This document shows, piece after piece, positions 17,484 through 26,574 of a DNA stretch of 64,000 nucleotides. The position numbers and the translations under genes were made by a program. This DNA comes from G963676655 sp963678305 (GTDB taxonomy: Bacteria > Verrucomicrobiota > Lentisphaeria > Victivallales > Victivallaceae): contig CAXXVV010000017.1 of NCBI GenBank assembly GCA_963678305.2, positions 434,001 through 498,000 of the forward strand. The letters run 5' to 3'. The stretch's first letter is position 1. Each line of letters starts with the position of its first letter. The notes beneath the pieces are model-generated. The model was not told the origin of the DNA. It worked only from the letters and a program-made list of their open reading frames with translations, and searched no databases.

Positions 17484-17552
17484 GCGACCACAACGTTCCG
17501 CCGTTGGATCGCGTCCGCGTACGACGCGGTGCGATATAATTAAAAATTTTTT
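17484..17552. repeat. Copy of the two-hairpin intergenic repeat
   Basis: It has CAACG-TTCCGC-CGTTG (17491-17506), a GGATCGCGT linker, CCGCGT-ACG-ACGCGG (17515-17529) and then TGCGATATAATT and a long A/T run. The order, the linkers, the ACG loop and the AT tail match 26738-26805, while the stem bases differ in a compensating way. Confidence 0.65.
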
Positions 17553-17623
17553 TTAAAGCTCAAGAAAAGACTGAGGCAGTCCCCATACAAGACTTCGCTC
17601 CTTAATTTTATCTGCTTTAATGC

Positions 17624-17651
17624 TTGATTTTTAATTTAAGCCTACTATTTT
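17624..17651 (+). promoter_or_regulatory. Candidate promoter of the ABC-F transcript
   Basis: TTGATT (17624-17629), 16 nt, TATTTT (17646-17651), ending just before the leader peptide. The match is moderate. Confidence 0.35.
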
Positions 17652-17662
17652 AATAAAAAACA

Positions 17663-17689
17663 ATGGAGGTCATACCAGTGCGCAAATAA
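17663..17689 (+). CDS. Short leader peptide ahead of the ABC-F gene
   Basis: ATG-initiated 8-codon frame encoding MEVIPVRK. The same frame has an internal GTG at 17678, preceded at an ideal 8 nt by GGAGG (17665-17669), which would give MRK. Either way a ribosome would stop 13 nt before the hairpin at 17703. It is too short for homology; the call rests on the ribosome binding site, position and the downstream terminator. Confidence 0.55.
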   Translation: MEVIPVRK

Positions 17690-17702
17690 CAAACAGAATT
17701 GT

Positions 17703-17725
17703 CCGGGATTTTCCCGGTGGTTTTT
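17703..17725 (+). terminator. Leader terminator (putative ribosome-mediated attenuator)
   Basis: CCGGGA-TTT-TCCCGG followed by TGG and five T, located between the leader peptide and the ABC-F start. A second hairpin, CCAGGAA-GATCA-TTCCTGG (17735-17753), lacks a T-run. Together with the leader peptide this is the layout of attenuators that control antibiotic-resistance ABC-F and erm genes. Confidence 0.65.
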
Positions 17726-17779
17726 ATCCTGAAACCAGGAAGATCATTCCTGGCAAAGTGTTTGTTAAAAGGTACTGTT

Positions 17780-19294
17780 ATGTCTTGTTTTCTTGCGTTA
17801 TCACACATAAATTTTGAATATGAATCAGCGGCCCAACCCTTATTCCAGGAGTTGACCATCCAGTTTTCTCCCAGCTGGACGGGAATAATCGGCGCTAACG
17901 GTTCAGGCAAAACCACGCTTCTGAAACTGCTGGCCGGACAGATTATTCCTGATTCAGGGGTCGTGCAGAATTCCGGAAACATCAGTTTCTGTGAACAGGA
18001 AGTATTGCTGCCGCCTTTCAACTGCGATGAGTTTTTCAATACTTACGATTCATATGCTTTTCATTTGCAGCAAAACCTAAATCTCTCAGCAGACATGAAA
18101 GAACGCTGGAATTCATTGTCGATGGGGGAACGGAAAAAAATCCAAATAGCAACGGCGCTGTTCAACTGTCCGGATATCCTTTGTATTGACGAACCAACCA
18201 ACCATCTTGACGCTTCCGGACGGGAGCAATTGGCCCGGGAACTGCATAATTTTCAGGGCATCGGAATTCTTGTAAGTCACGACCGCGAACTGCTGGATAC
18301 GCTCTGCTCTCAATGCCTTTTTCTGGAAAAAGCCCATCCCATCATTCGCTCCGGCAACTATTCAACTGGCTTGAAACAGGCCGAAATTGTGCGCGGACAA
18401 CAGTTGAAAATACATCGGCAGCTCAAAGAGGAACTTAAACAAAACCGCCGGGAATTACAGCGCCGGCGGGAAAAAGAGCAACTGGCCGGAAACCGCAATT
18501 CCAAACGCAAAATTTCCCGTAAAGATCACGACGCCAAGTCAAAGATCGATGCGGCGCGAGTAACCAGCCGTTCCCGTGCCGCCAGTGATTTTGCGGGGAA
18601 ACAGTCTGAGAAGATTAATCGACTCAACAACGCATTCAATAATCTGAAAAAAGTCAAAACTCCCCATTACAAACTTCAGATTCCCTATGGCTGCTATTCA
18701 TCGAAAAACGTCCTGCTGGACTTTCCCGAACGAACCATCGAATTGGGTTCAGAACGGAAACTTATCGTCCCGGAACTGCGCATCGGCAGCAAAGACCGTA
18801 TCGCGATGTTTGGAGATAACGGCTCAGGAAAAAGCACTATAATCAGACAAATAGTCTCCGAATTAAAACTTAGTGAAGATGAATATGTTTATCTGCCGCA
18901 GGAACTTGACGAAGCCCTGACTGACTACATTTATTGTTCATTGCGGCAATTGAGCAAAGACGATTTCAGCAAAGTCATGAACGTTGTGGCCTCACTGGGG
19001 TCCGTTCCCGAGCGGGTTCTGGATTCACGATCATGCAGTCCGGGGGAATGGCGGAAATTATTTTTCGGCCTCGGAGTACTGCGGCCCACCAGTCTGATTA
19101 TTATGGACGAACCGACCAATCACCTGGATCTGCCCTCAATCGAATGCTTTGAACTGGCACTGGCGGACTGTCAGGCAGCCTTACTGTTGATCAGCCATGA
19201 CCGTGTTTTTCTCAACAACCTCTGCCCCATCCATTGGCGCATAGAAACAAAATCCAACCGGGAAAATATTCTGATTAAAGGTTATCGGCAATAA
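17780..19294 (+). CDS. ABC-F family ATPase (ribosome-associated, possible antibiotic resistance)
   Basis: 504 residues from ATG 17780; the frame is open further upstream but that part overlaps the leader terminator. It has two ABC modules without membrane helices. The first has GANGSGKTTLL (about 38-48), signature LSMGERKK and LCIDEPTNHLD. The second has GDNGSGKSTI, signature CSPGEWRK and MDEPTNHLDLPS. The linker around 205-300 is long, basic and helical (QLKEELKQNRRELQRRREKE and SKRKISRKDHDAKSK), as in ABC-F proteins that reach the ribosomal E site and peptidyl-transferase centre. ABC-F members are either housekeeping translation factors or protection proteins; the attenuator-like leader favours the latter. 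No transporter partner is encoded nearby. Confidence 0.85.
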   Translation: MSCFLALSHINFEYESAAQPLFQELTIQFSPSWTGIIGANGSGKTTLLKLLAGQIIPDSGVVQNSGNISFCEQEVLLPPFNCDEFFNTYDSYAFHLQQNLNLSADMKERWNSLSMGERKKIQIATALFNCPDILCIDEPTNHLDASGREQLARELHNFQGIGILVSHDRELLDTLCSQCLFLEKAHPIIRSGNYSTGLKQAEIVRGQQLKIHRQLKEELKQNRRELQRRREKEQLAGNRNSKRKISRKDHDAKSKIDAARVTSRSRAASDFAGKQSEKINRLNNAFNNLKKVKTPHYKLQIPYGCYSSKNVLLDFPERTIELGSERKLIVPELRIGSKDRIAMFGDNGSGKSTIIRQIVSELKLSEDEYVYLPQELDEALTDYIYCSLRQLSKDDFSKVMNVVASLGSVPERVLDSRSCSPGEWRKLFFGLGVLRPTSLIIMDEPTNHLDLPSIECFELALADCQAALLLISHDRVFLNNLCPIHWRIETKSNRENILIKGYRQ

Positions 19295-19352
19295 TCCCAG
19301 CGCGAATAATGCTGGAAAACCGCTTGGACAAAATCACTGACTCAGCCAAATT

Positions 19353-20507
19353 TTATTTTTTCACATTGGCAAAAAATTGGCTTGCTCTGGTTTTTGCAAC
19401 AAAAGAATCGTCAAAGCCTTTTGAGCTTTCATTGAATATCTTCGCATTAGAATCATTCTTGCCGATTTTACGTCCTTTAACCATCACATTCTTAAATTCA
19501 GCGTTTTTTACGCTTATACCGAATGTTGCGCGAGAACTTCCGGCCGGGTTGGAAAACAAAGCATTCTCCACCCTCAAAGCCCCTTTATTGAACCGGACAA
19601 AGCCGGAGGAATTAACGATCAAATTTTTGAATGTATTGGCCTTATTAAGCAGATAGATATCAGTTCCGAAGCTGTCGACTATAAGAATATTTTCGTTATA
19701 AGATTCACACTCGTTAACATGACATATCGCTGACACGTTGCCGACCGACGCGAAGTTCTTCACAGTTATTATACTGTTGTTATGAGCACTGATTCCATCA
19801 TCACCGCAGTATTTAGCAACAATGTTTTCAAAGCGCACATTCTTACAATCGCCATGAATATTGAAACCGTCATTCTTGAAATACTCAACGGTTAGATTTT
19901 TTACAACAACATCAGAAGAGTTAATTATCATGACCCCGCTATAACTTATATCTGAAGGCTCAAGCAATGAAATATCGTTTATGCCCTTATTATCCGCCAG
20001 CTTTAAATACAGGCTTTTTTCGCTCTTAACATAGGACCATTCTCCTTTTTTCAAACTGGAAGGAGCTTTTAGTTCCGGGCGTTTCAATTTGGCGTAAATG
20101 CCCATTCTCTGAAGTTTGCCATCTATCACCATAAAATGCCGTCTGACTTGAATGCGCGGATCTACGCTTCTCTTATAAAGCCCGTTACCGACTTTTGTCC
20201 ACTTGCTTCGAGTGTCAGTCAGGCCATTGAGTACAGAATTCTGACCGTCAACGGTAATGACTTTGTCCTTTTCAGAAGGCAGTTTGCTCAATACCAGGGA
20301 CGTATTATATGGTTTATTGTTTGGAACCAGGAAAAGAGTCATACCAGGTTTGAGTTTAAGGCAGGCCTTTTTCAACGTCTTAAATGGAGCAGATTTTGAA
20401 CCGATGTTTTCATCATTTCCTTTTACGTTGTCAACGTAAATTTTATCAGAAGCAAAAACAGAGGTGGTCAAAACGACGATTATGACAAATGCAAAACTTT
20501 TCAACAT
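19353..20507 (-). CDS. Secreted right-handed parallel beta-helix protein
   Basis: 384 residues with a signal peptide (hydrophobic run at about 3-17, cleavage near VFAS). The mature start IYVDNVKGNDENIGSKSAPFKTLKKAC is the usual opening of pectate-lyase-like beta-helix proteins. Beta-strand repeats follow from about residue 185, with DGFNIHGDCKNVRFENIVAKY and similar coils. Such proteins bind or cleave acidic polysaccharides; active-site residues cannot be assigned. The ATG overlaps the stop of the upstream 1279-residue glycosidase (TAATG), so the two are made together, probably as a polysaccharide-degradation pair in the periplasm or outside the cell. The ABC-F gene converges on it from the other side. 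Confidence 0.75.
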   Translation of the reverse strand: MLKSFAFVIIVVLTTSVFASDKIYVDNVKGNDENIGSKSAPFKTLKKACLKLKPGMTLFLVPNNKPYNTSLVLSKLPSEKDKVITVDGQNSVLNGLTDTRSKWTKVGNGLYKRSVDPRIQVRRHFMVIDGKLQRMGIYAKLKRPELKAPSSLKKGEWSYVKSEKSLYLKLADNKGINDISLLEPSDISYSGVMIINSSDVVVKNLTVEYFKNDGFNIHGDCKNVRFENIVAKYCGDDGISAHNNSIITVKNFASVGNVSAICHVNECESYNENILIVDSFGTDIYLLNKANTFKNLIVNSSGFVRFNKGALRVENALFSNPAGSSRATFGISVKNAEFKNVMVKGRKIGKNDSNAKIFNESSKGFDDSFVAKTRASQFFANVKK

Positions 20508-23500
20508 TATTTTTTCTCCAATAATAAAATTTTAAAATCATGTCCGGGGATCTCGACCGTACCATTCGGATATATTTGCCCGCCTTCCAGATCAACAAGT
20601 CCGGTCTTCCGGTTTTCCCAATGAATATGGGCTTTTCCGCGGGTTCCCATATTGCTGACTATCAGCATTATTTTATTCCCATTAATATAGTATGAACACT
20701 TAAAATCTCCACCGGAAACCTTAACTTTACTGTCTTTTTGCCAGTAACCGACAAATTTGCATTTTTTATCAGCAATCCCGAAATTGTGCATGATATTGCG
20801 AACCTCAAATATAACCCCGGGATCACAGGCATGACTTCTGGTGTTTGATATAATTTCATGAAGCAATTGAAGCGCCAGAGAAGTTCTGGTCAAACGCTTC
20901 ATATTTTCTTTATCATTCCCGGGCAGATTTTCCACATTGTGAATCCCCTCCAGCACCGCTCCTAAAGCGCCAATCTGTTTTCCGGTCGACTCAGCGCGAA
21001 TGAAATCCAAAGAAAATCTGTCCTGAAAATCCTTTGTACCATACTCCATTTCCCAGTCATAGGTAATATCGCAAAAACTATGTCCGGGAATAATCAGGCT
21101 ATTGGTCATATGGATCATCAAGAGCCTTGGCGAAACGTTCATCTGATCCATCAAAACAGCCAACCTTTTGACCAAATCACGCAGAGCTAAAATTCCTACT
21201 CTGGAGTGAATTTTCCCATCCTGGTCCATTACCGCGGTTCCATTATTCACATCATCACCCGGAACCAGAAAACTGTCGTCTATGTAAATACCCGTTTTTC
21301 CTTTCCCGGCCAATATGATTTTCTTGTAAATATTCAGAAAGAAATCACGCTGGCTCGGCGTCAAAGAACTTCTGAAGACCCCAAGGTACGATACCGGCTG
21401 CGGACTCCACCACTCGCAAATATAATAGTCGACTGCGGGATTGCCGTAATCGCAAAGCCGCGGATCCGTATAAGGCAGAATTCGATCGCTTTGCGCGGCT
21501 ACCTCAGACGCTATTTTCATATAGTGCAGCAGAAAACGGTGACAAAATTGTTCATAGGTCTCATTCTTCCGCATGTAGCGTTTTGCATAAGCCAGATGAC
21601 CATTTTTATTCAACTCTATCCATTTGAGATATGCCGGATAAACATTTTTGAAACATTTATCAATGATTTGAGGAGACTCTTTTCCAGTTCCGGTTATGCT
21701 ACCCAGATAACTGATATAGCTGTAATCTGAGTTCAATGGCTCGCTGTTCAAGTTAGAAGCCTTAGCCTGCCCTCTTCCATGAATACTCAAACCTATATTC
21801 AACATACCCGGGATTTTATAACTTGCACTAAAATTCCAATTGCGCATCCCGCCCGGTTGCGGTTTTACCGGAGTCGCCTGCATGCCGAATTCAAAACTTC
21901 TGGGTTTATTCAATTCAACAGGTTTGTTGATAATGTCAACATTCAGCGTGACAATATCTTTTGAATTGCGATAAATACTCATTTGCGGGGTCTTGCTCTG
22001 CAAACTGAATCCTGCCGAACAATCCGCAAACCAGCACAATCCTCTAGCGTCTTCTCCCAGCCATATATAAGGGGTAAAACCGTCCGCAATCAATAACTTA
22101 CCCCTTACCATACGCCTTTCTAAATTTTTTGAATCCCATACTTTACCTTTACCGGCAGGGATATAACCACTGGGATTGTTTCTGATACGATCAGCGAACG
22201 CATGCATTAATGTGCAATATTTACTTTTCAAAGGAACTTCAATCGAAAGGGCGTCTATTTTAACAGGACTATCAGCTGAAAGATTAACTTTCACCCAGAT
22301 GAAACCATCGTAATCAAATGTTATGAGCGCTTTATACTTTACCCAGCCGGCTCTGCCTGACGCAACGGCCTGAACTTCATTTGCATCTTTTTTAATAAAT
22401 TTCAGGTCCTCAAACTGCCATTTTTTTACCTTGCCGTTAATGACCAGCTTATATGTCAACGGACCGGCCAATATGTTTTCGCCAAGCGAATTGACCTGCG
22501 ACAAAAGTCCGCTCGCTGATAATGTATGTGTGCGCATTACTGCTTCAACAGAATTACCAGTAACTTTCAAGGGGGTAAACGGCTTTATTACTTTACTGGA
22601 AATACCAAGTTTTTTCCCTTCCCAGTCAAATGACTTTATTTTCAGAGAAAAAGCCTTGTCATTAGAATATAAAACTTTGCCATTTTCCCCGTAAACGTAT
22701 ATCCCTCCATTTAAAACACAATTGTGGAAATCACTCAAACCTGCTGTCCCATGCCAGAATAATTTTCCATTTTTCAGTTCAATCCGGCGCGACTTTTCAG
22801 TACTGGATCTCAACGTTGCAACAACTCTTGCTATGTGTGCTTTTTTCCAGGCAAACGGCTGTAGTTCTATTGCCGCTCTTTTGAATCCGGGATAATGCCT
22901 CACCCGTAAATTCAGACTTCCGGCAATTACTTTATTCACCGAACAGGGGCGTGGGTCAGGATTTTCCAATGCCCCCTTCTCAAACTTGCTTCTCCGAAAA
23001 TAGTAAACTCCAGCTGCATCTTTAAGCATATATGAGAATTCAAAAGCCATCCTTCCTTTTGGAAGCCTTTCCGCTATTTTTACAACACTTCGTTTGTCAT
23101 TAAATTTTACCGTCTTATGTTTATCAATACCTTGTTTTCTGAAATTCCCGAAAGTGCCGTTTACGTCAACGACCTTGCCATTCAGCTCCAGTTTTATTTC
23201 TTTTATGTTAATTTCACCGGCACCTTTCATGTTCACATAAGCCCGAATAAAACTTACCGAATGTCCTTTCAGTTCGGCCGGCACCTTATACACAAAAGTA
23301 TGCCTGGTCCATTCAGCAGACAATTTCTCTGACTTTGCTGATTCACTGCAGATATACTTTTTCCCGTAAAATATAAATCCCGGACTCAACTCGTCCTTTC
23401 CTTTAGCTTTCACCTCCAATTTAACAACGTCTCCGACGCGAACGGGTATTTTCCTGATGTAAAACATCTTTGCATATTTGTCCGGTTGCAACTTGCAGAC

Positions 23501-24346
23501 AAGCACTGATTCCGGACTGACTCTCAATGCCGTATTATTCGCGGACCACCCGGTTGGAATCCGGGTAAGTAGATCCTTGCCGATGCTTTTTATGCCATAT
23601 GTCAGGACCAGTTGTTTCTGATCAGGATTAAATATTTCCAGCTCTGTCTCAAATCTGTCACGATTAATGCCTTCAAAGATGTTTTCCCTTACTGCTGGAG
23701 CTGGTTTATCCAATAGCAATTGAGTTGAAGTGTCACTATACCTGCCCACCCCGAAAGCATCAGAAGCTGAATACTTTGTCCAGGTTCTGCAAACATTTAT
23801 GCCTATTTTTTTTAGCTTATTGCCGCCCAGTTGGGATAGCGGAATTTTTCCCTCTATAGTCCAACACCCGCTCTGGTCAATGTTTGCAACTTTTATATCC
23901 GAGTTCCAGGATTTATCTCCATTCAACGCATCATACATGACCCCTTTGGAATTAATTATAAAAACATATCTGTCCTGCCCGTTTGGAGATACGTTCAGCT
24001 CGACGCAATCATCATTCCAAATATTTCCGTCTCTTTTAGAAACCAACGCTACAGTTCCGGTTCCAGTCTCCTGTCCGTCATTTGACGTTTGAATTGCAAA
24101 GTAGAGGTTTTCCGCATCTCTTGCCAGCAAGGTAAAACACTTTTCGGAAGTCATCAGGAGCTGAGTTTTCACCTTTGAAAATCCCTGGATTCCAGCGGCA
24201 TTAGACCACTCATTCCCGCCGACCCTGCCGTCGATAACTATTTTTTTATTAAATGGTACAGTCAGTATCTGATTTTGAAGCTGACCCGCGTCTACGATAA
24301 CATCACAGACCAACAACAAAAAAATAAATATTCCGAAACGCAGCAT
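20507..24346 (-). CDS. Large secreted glycoside hydrolase-like protein (CBM9-like + DUF6067-type)
   Basis: 1279 residues with an N-terminal signal peptide. Residues about 28-215 resemble a CBM9/DOMON-like carbohydrate-binding fold (KIVIDGRVGGNEWSNA, DDCVELNVSPNGQDRY). A middle region of beta-sandwich character follows. The C-terminal half, about 600-1200, fits DUF6067 glycosidase-like proteins: DPRLCDYGNPAVDYYICEWW, then GKTGIYIDDSFLVPGDD near residue 1020 and DITYDWEMEYGT. The acidic pair in YIDDS is the best catalytic candidate, but no mechanism is established. It lies between a pseudopilin and a beta-helix protein in one minus-strand operon, suggesting degradation of a complex glycan. The exact substrate is unknown. 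Confidence 0.7.
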   Translation of the reverse strand: MLRFGIFIFLLLVCDVIVDAGQLQNQILTVPFNKKIVIDGRVGGNEWSNAAGIQGFSKVKTQLLMTSEKCFTLLARDAENLYFAIQTSNDGQETGTGTVALVSKRDGNIWNDDCVELNVSPNGQDRYVFIINSKGVMYDALNGDKSWNSDIKVANIDQSGCWTIEGKIPLSQLGGNKLKKIGINVCRTWTKYSASDAFGVGRYSDTSTQLLLDKPAPAVRENIFEGINRDRFETELEIFNPDQKQLVLTYGIKSIGKDLLTRIPTGWSANNTALRVSPESVLVCKLQPDKYAKMFYIRKIPVRVGDVVKLEVKAKGKDELSPGFIFYGKKYICSESAKSEKLSAEWTRHTFVYKVPAELKGHSVSFIRAYVNMKGAGEINIKEIKLELNGKVVDVNGTFGNFRKQGIDKHKTVKFNDKRSVVKIAERLPKGRMAFEFSYMLKDAAGVYYFRRSKFEKGALENPDPRPCSVNKVIAGSLNLRVRHYPGFKRAAIELQPFAWKKAHIARVVATLRSSTEKSRRIELKNGKLFWHGTAGLSDFHNCVLNGGIYVYGENGKVLYSNDKAFSLKIKSFDWEGKKLGISSKVIKPFTPLKVTGNSVEAVMRTHTLSASGLLSQVNSLGENILAGPLTYKLVINGKVKKWQFEDLKFIKKDANEVQAVASGRAGWVKYKALITFDYDGFIWVKVNLSADSPVKIDALSIEVPLKSKYCTLMHAFADRIRNNPSGYIPAGKGKVWDSKNLERRMVRGKLLIADGFTPYIWLGEDARGLCWFADCSAGFSLQSKTPQMSIYRNSKDIVTLNVDIINKPVELNKPRSFEFGMQATPVKPQPGGMRNWNFSASYKIPGMLNIGLSIHGRGQAKASNLNSEPLNSDYSYISYLGSITGTGKESPQIIDKCFKNVYPAYLKWIELNKNGHLAYAKRYMRKNETYEQFCHRFLLHYMKIASEVAAQSDRILPYTDPRLCDYGNPAVDYYICEWWSPQPVSYLGVFRSSLTPSQRDFFLNIYKKIILAGKGKTGIYIDDSFLVPGDDVNNGTAVMDQDGKIHSRVGILALRDLVKRLAVLMDQMNVSPRLLMIHMTNSLIIPGHSFCDITYDWEMEYGTKDFQDRFSLDFIRAESTGKQIGALGAVLEGIHNVENLPGNDKENMKRLTRTSLALQLLHEIISNTRSHACDPGVIFEVRNIMHNFGIADKKCKFVGYWQKDSKVKVSGGDFKCSYYINGNKIMLIVSNMGTRGKAHIHWENRKTGLVDLEGGQIYPNGTVEIPGHDFKILLLEKK

Positions 24347-24367
24347 GAAAATAACTCCTTATTTCAA

Positions 24368-25108
24368 TTATTTAACAGGCGCAAAGTATTCGCCGCTGAC
24401 TCTGTTCTGTATATTAGAAAAAGCATTTTTGTACACTCCTACATGGCCGTCAGCGTGACTTATGACACTTTGATTGGAGTGCCTGTCATCAATCCTGCGT
24501 GTCAAAACGCCGAGATTACCCACCGGAGGCTGAATAGAATTACTGCCTCGGCGCTGAGTTGTGTCCAGATCAGTTATTGTTCCGTAAATAGCATCAGAAG
24601 TCAAAAAAACTTCTGAACCGTTTCTTGTAGAACTCAGCTTTACCGGGCCTTTAACCCCGTATCCGCTGGTGTCAGTACAGTAATACTGATTGAGGCCGTA
24701 AAAGGTCCAATCGTAGTAATAATACTGCTGAGAAGCAACATTCGGAAAACGTTCGTAATATAAATAACCAACAGCATTGGGGCATATATAAACTGCAGGG
24801 AACTTATCAACTGGACCGATATATCCGTTTCTGATAAGCTGAAACGGCCATGCCCAAAGCGCCTGATCACCCGACGCCGTTGCTCCGGAAGCCGTTCTCG
24901 TCTGCGGCAGCCAGCCATTCATATCGTTTCCATAAAGTTGAAGGAATAGAGCAATCTGTTTCTGATTATTCACGCAGGTCGTTCTTTTTGCCAAGTCTCG
25001 AGCTTGATTTAATGCCGGCAGCAACATGGCCGCAAGAATCGCTATTATCGCAATAACAACCAACAGCTCAATTAAAGTGAAACTTTGTTTTTTTTGTGCT
25101 ATTATCAT
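24368..25108 (-). CDS. Type II secretion/pilin-like protein with prepilin cleavage motif (H-x-DG type)
   Basis: 246 residues. The N terminus has a short basic leader and the prepilin peptidase site FTLIELLVVIAIIAILAAMLLPAL, beginning near residue 10, followed by NQARDLAKRTTCVNNQKQI. The C-terminal part is aromatic and Gly-rich and ends with a DRHSNQSVISHADGHVGVY motif typical of the pseudopilin-like family that is strongly expanded in Lentisphaerota and Planctomycetes. It should be processed and inserted in the inner membrane, possibly in a pseudopilus. It is the first gene of the operon, 21 bp before the 1279-residue glycosidase, which suggests a substrate-specific secretion or capture role. 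AGAAGG precedes the ATG. Confidence 0.88.
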   Translation of the reverse strand: MIIAQKKQSFTLIELLVVIAIIAILAAMLLPALNQARDLAKRTTCVNNQKQIALFLQLYGNDMNGWLPQTRTASGATASGDQALWAWPFQLIRNGYIGPVDKFPAVYICPNAVGYLYYERFPNVASQQYYYYDWTFYGLNQYYCTDTSGYGVKGPVKLSSTRNGSEVFLTSDAIYGTITDLDTTQRRGSNSIQPPVGNLGVLTRRIDDRHSNQSVISHADGHVGVYKNAFSNIQNRVSGEYFAPVK

Positions 25109-25414
25109 AGTACACCTTCTTTAGTTATTATTTATCTACTCAAATTCTTCTAATACAGTTCAATAGGGAATAAATTTTACTTCTGATGCGATGATGTCGA
25201 ATGCCGGATCGATTTTTGTCAGCGTCCGGCTACCAGAGTCAACCGGAAGTTTGCAACAAGCAAAAACGGATCAAAAGTTAATATTTCAAGCGTTTAAGCA
25301 TATAATACATTTGTCTCTTAAAATCCGGGCATAGGTTTTTATATATATAACAACACATCCCCCCTTTCAAGATAATTTTGCCGTATTCCTGCCATATTAA
25401 TATTTCTTCAAATG
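25109..25414. other. Gene-free interval upstream of the pseudopilin operon
   Basis: AT-rich, presumably the promoter region of the pseudopilin-glycosidase operon and the 3' region of the LacI gene. A G+C-richer patch at 25190-25250 contains imperfect repeats of CCGGA/TCCGG. I see no tRNA, riboswitch or convincing operator in it. Confidence 0.4.
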
Positions 25415-26467
25415 TTAAGATGTTTTTGCTTTGATAAATTCGGTTTTTAAATATCTATTTTCCGGCAAAGTCAACTGCCCCTTGTCGATCATGCTCACAA
25501 GAGCATTACCGCCCGCCGAGGCAAGCCCATAAAACGGCAACTTTACGCTGGATAGACAACTTGATCCAGGCGCCTGATATATCGGTACTCCTCCAATCCC
25601 GATAATCGCACAGTCCTCAGGTATTTTAAAACCGGCAAACGTGAGCTCTTTATAAAACAGGTCGCCAACAGTGTCATTAAGCCCAATCAAAGCATCAAAC
25701 TCCAATTTATCACCCCAGCGGCTTACCAGTTTCTTTATATCCATAAAATTTCTGACGTCAAATACAAGCTTTTCATCAAACAGGTTCTTTTCCTTCAGGG
25801 CCTCCATCACAATCTTAAAATTATTGTTACTGAATACTGACCTTTCACAGCCGGCATATGCGATTTTTTTTCTGCCGCTGGAACAAAGGTGATCAATTGC
25901 CGCACGTATACCCGTCTCCATCTTAAAAGAAACGGTTTTCATCTTCAGTGATTCTTTTTTAAAACCTGAAGAATTCAAAACGACATAAGGTATCTCCAAT
26001 GATTTTATGTATTCTATAACTTCTTCCATCTCCGAGGCGCTTTCGAAAATAACACCATCAGTCAATTCCGGTTTTATATGGTTAATCACGTCTTCAGTCA
26101 GCCCCACATCCACTAACGCTTCGAGTTTTACGTCATAATTAAACCTTCTGGCCTCGATTATGATACCACGAACAATACCCCAGCTCATAATATCATTGTG
26201 AGCGTCAAAATCCGGCGCGCTCTGCGGACCGCGCATTACCCGAACCCCCATGATCAAAGTAATACAATCTGTTTTTTGTCTCCTCAACCTGCTGGCTGAT
26301 ATATTTCTGGTAAAATTATATTTTTTGATTACTTTCAGGATTTTTTCTCGAGTTTCCTTACTGACATGATGCTGCTTTAGAGGATTCAATGCATGTGAAA
26401 CAGACATCGCCGAAACATTGCATTCCGCCGCTATGCTTTTTAACGTTACTTTCTTTTTATTATCCAT
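25415..26467 (-). CDS. LacI-family transcriptional regulator
   Basis: 350 residues from ATG 26467, preferred because the in-frame ATG 48 bp upstream lies within the -10/operator region. The DNA-binding domain is VTLKSIAAECNVSAMSVSHALN with a hinge around 45-60 (NISASRLRRQKTD). The periplasmic-binding-protein-like ligand domain follows, with TDGVIFES, FDALIGLNDTVGD and IGIGGVPIYQAPGSSCLSSV. LacI members usually repress sugar operons and bind a sugar or its phosphate. It sits just upstream of the pseudopilin-glycosidase-beta-helix operon on the same strand, so that operon is the likely target. A palindrome over its own promoter indicates autoregulation. Confidence 0.85.
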   Translation of the reverse strand: MDNKKKVTLKSIAAECNVSAMSVSHALNPLKQHHVSKETREKILKVIKKYNFTRNISASRLRRQKTDCITLIMGVRVMRGPQSAPDFDAHNDIMSWGIVRGIIIEARRFNYDVKLEALVDVGLTEDVINHIKPELTDGVIFESASEMEEVIEYIKSLEIPYVVLNSSGFKKESLKMKTVSFKMETGIRAAIDHLCSSGRKKIAYAGCERSVFSNNNFKIVMEALKEKNLFDEKLVFDVRNFMDIKKLVSRWGDKLEFDALIGLNDTVGDLFYKELTFAGFKIPEDCAIIGIGGVPIYQAPGSSCLSSVKLPFYGLASAGGNALVSMIDKGQLTLPENRYLKTEFIKAKTS

Positions 26468-26489
26468 TGCAATCAAACCCTGTTGTTTA

Positions 26490-26530
26490 TGTTTAACGAT
26501 AAACATACATTGCAAAATGCACTAAGTCAA
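26490..26530 (-). promoter_or_regulatory. LacI gene promoter with overlapping operator
   Basis: On the minus strand: -35 TTGACT (26525-26530), 17 nt, -10 TATGTT (26502-26507). Overlapping the -10 is TGTTTATCGTTAAACA (26490-26505), a palindrome with 14 of 16 matched positions and a central CG, the usual shape of LacI-family operators. Confidence 0.7.
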
Positions 26531-26574
26531 CAGGCAAAGAAGAAGAATATGCAAAAAAATAACGACTTGAGTAA

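Larger units (their letters stand above)
17337..17662. other. Gene-free interval before the ABC-F leader
   Basis: It contains a small inverted repeat (TTAGC/GCTAA, 17428-17446), the repeat copy described separately, and a probable promoter for the ABC-F transcript. A 61-codon plus-strand frame across it has no protein-family features and its frame is not kept in the related copy at 26.7 kb, so it is not annotated as a gene. Confidence 0.5.

Noticed and set aside
20136..23332. Several plus-strand frames opposite the glycosidase and beta-helix genes
   Set aside because: They are short, lack ribosome binding sites and are opposite proteins with signal peptides and continuous domain structure.
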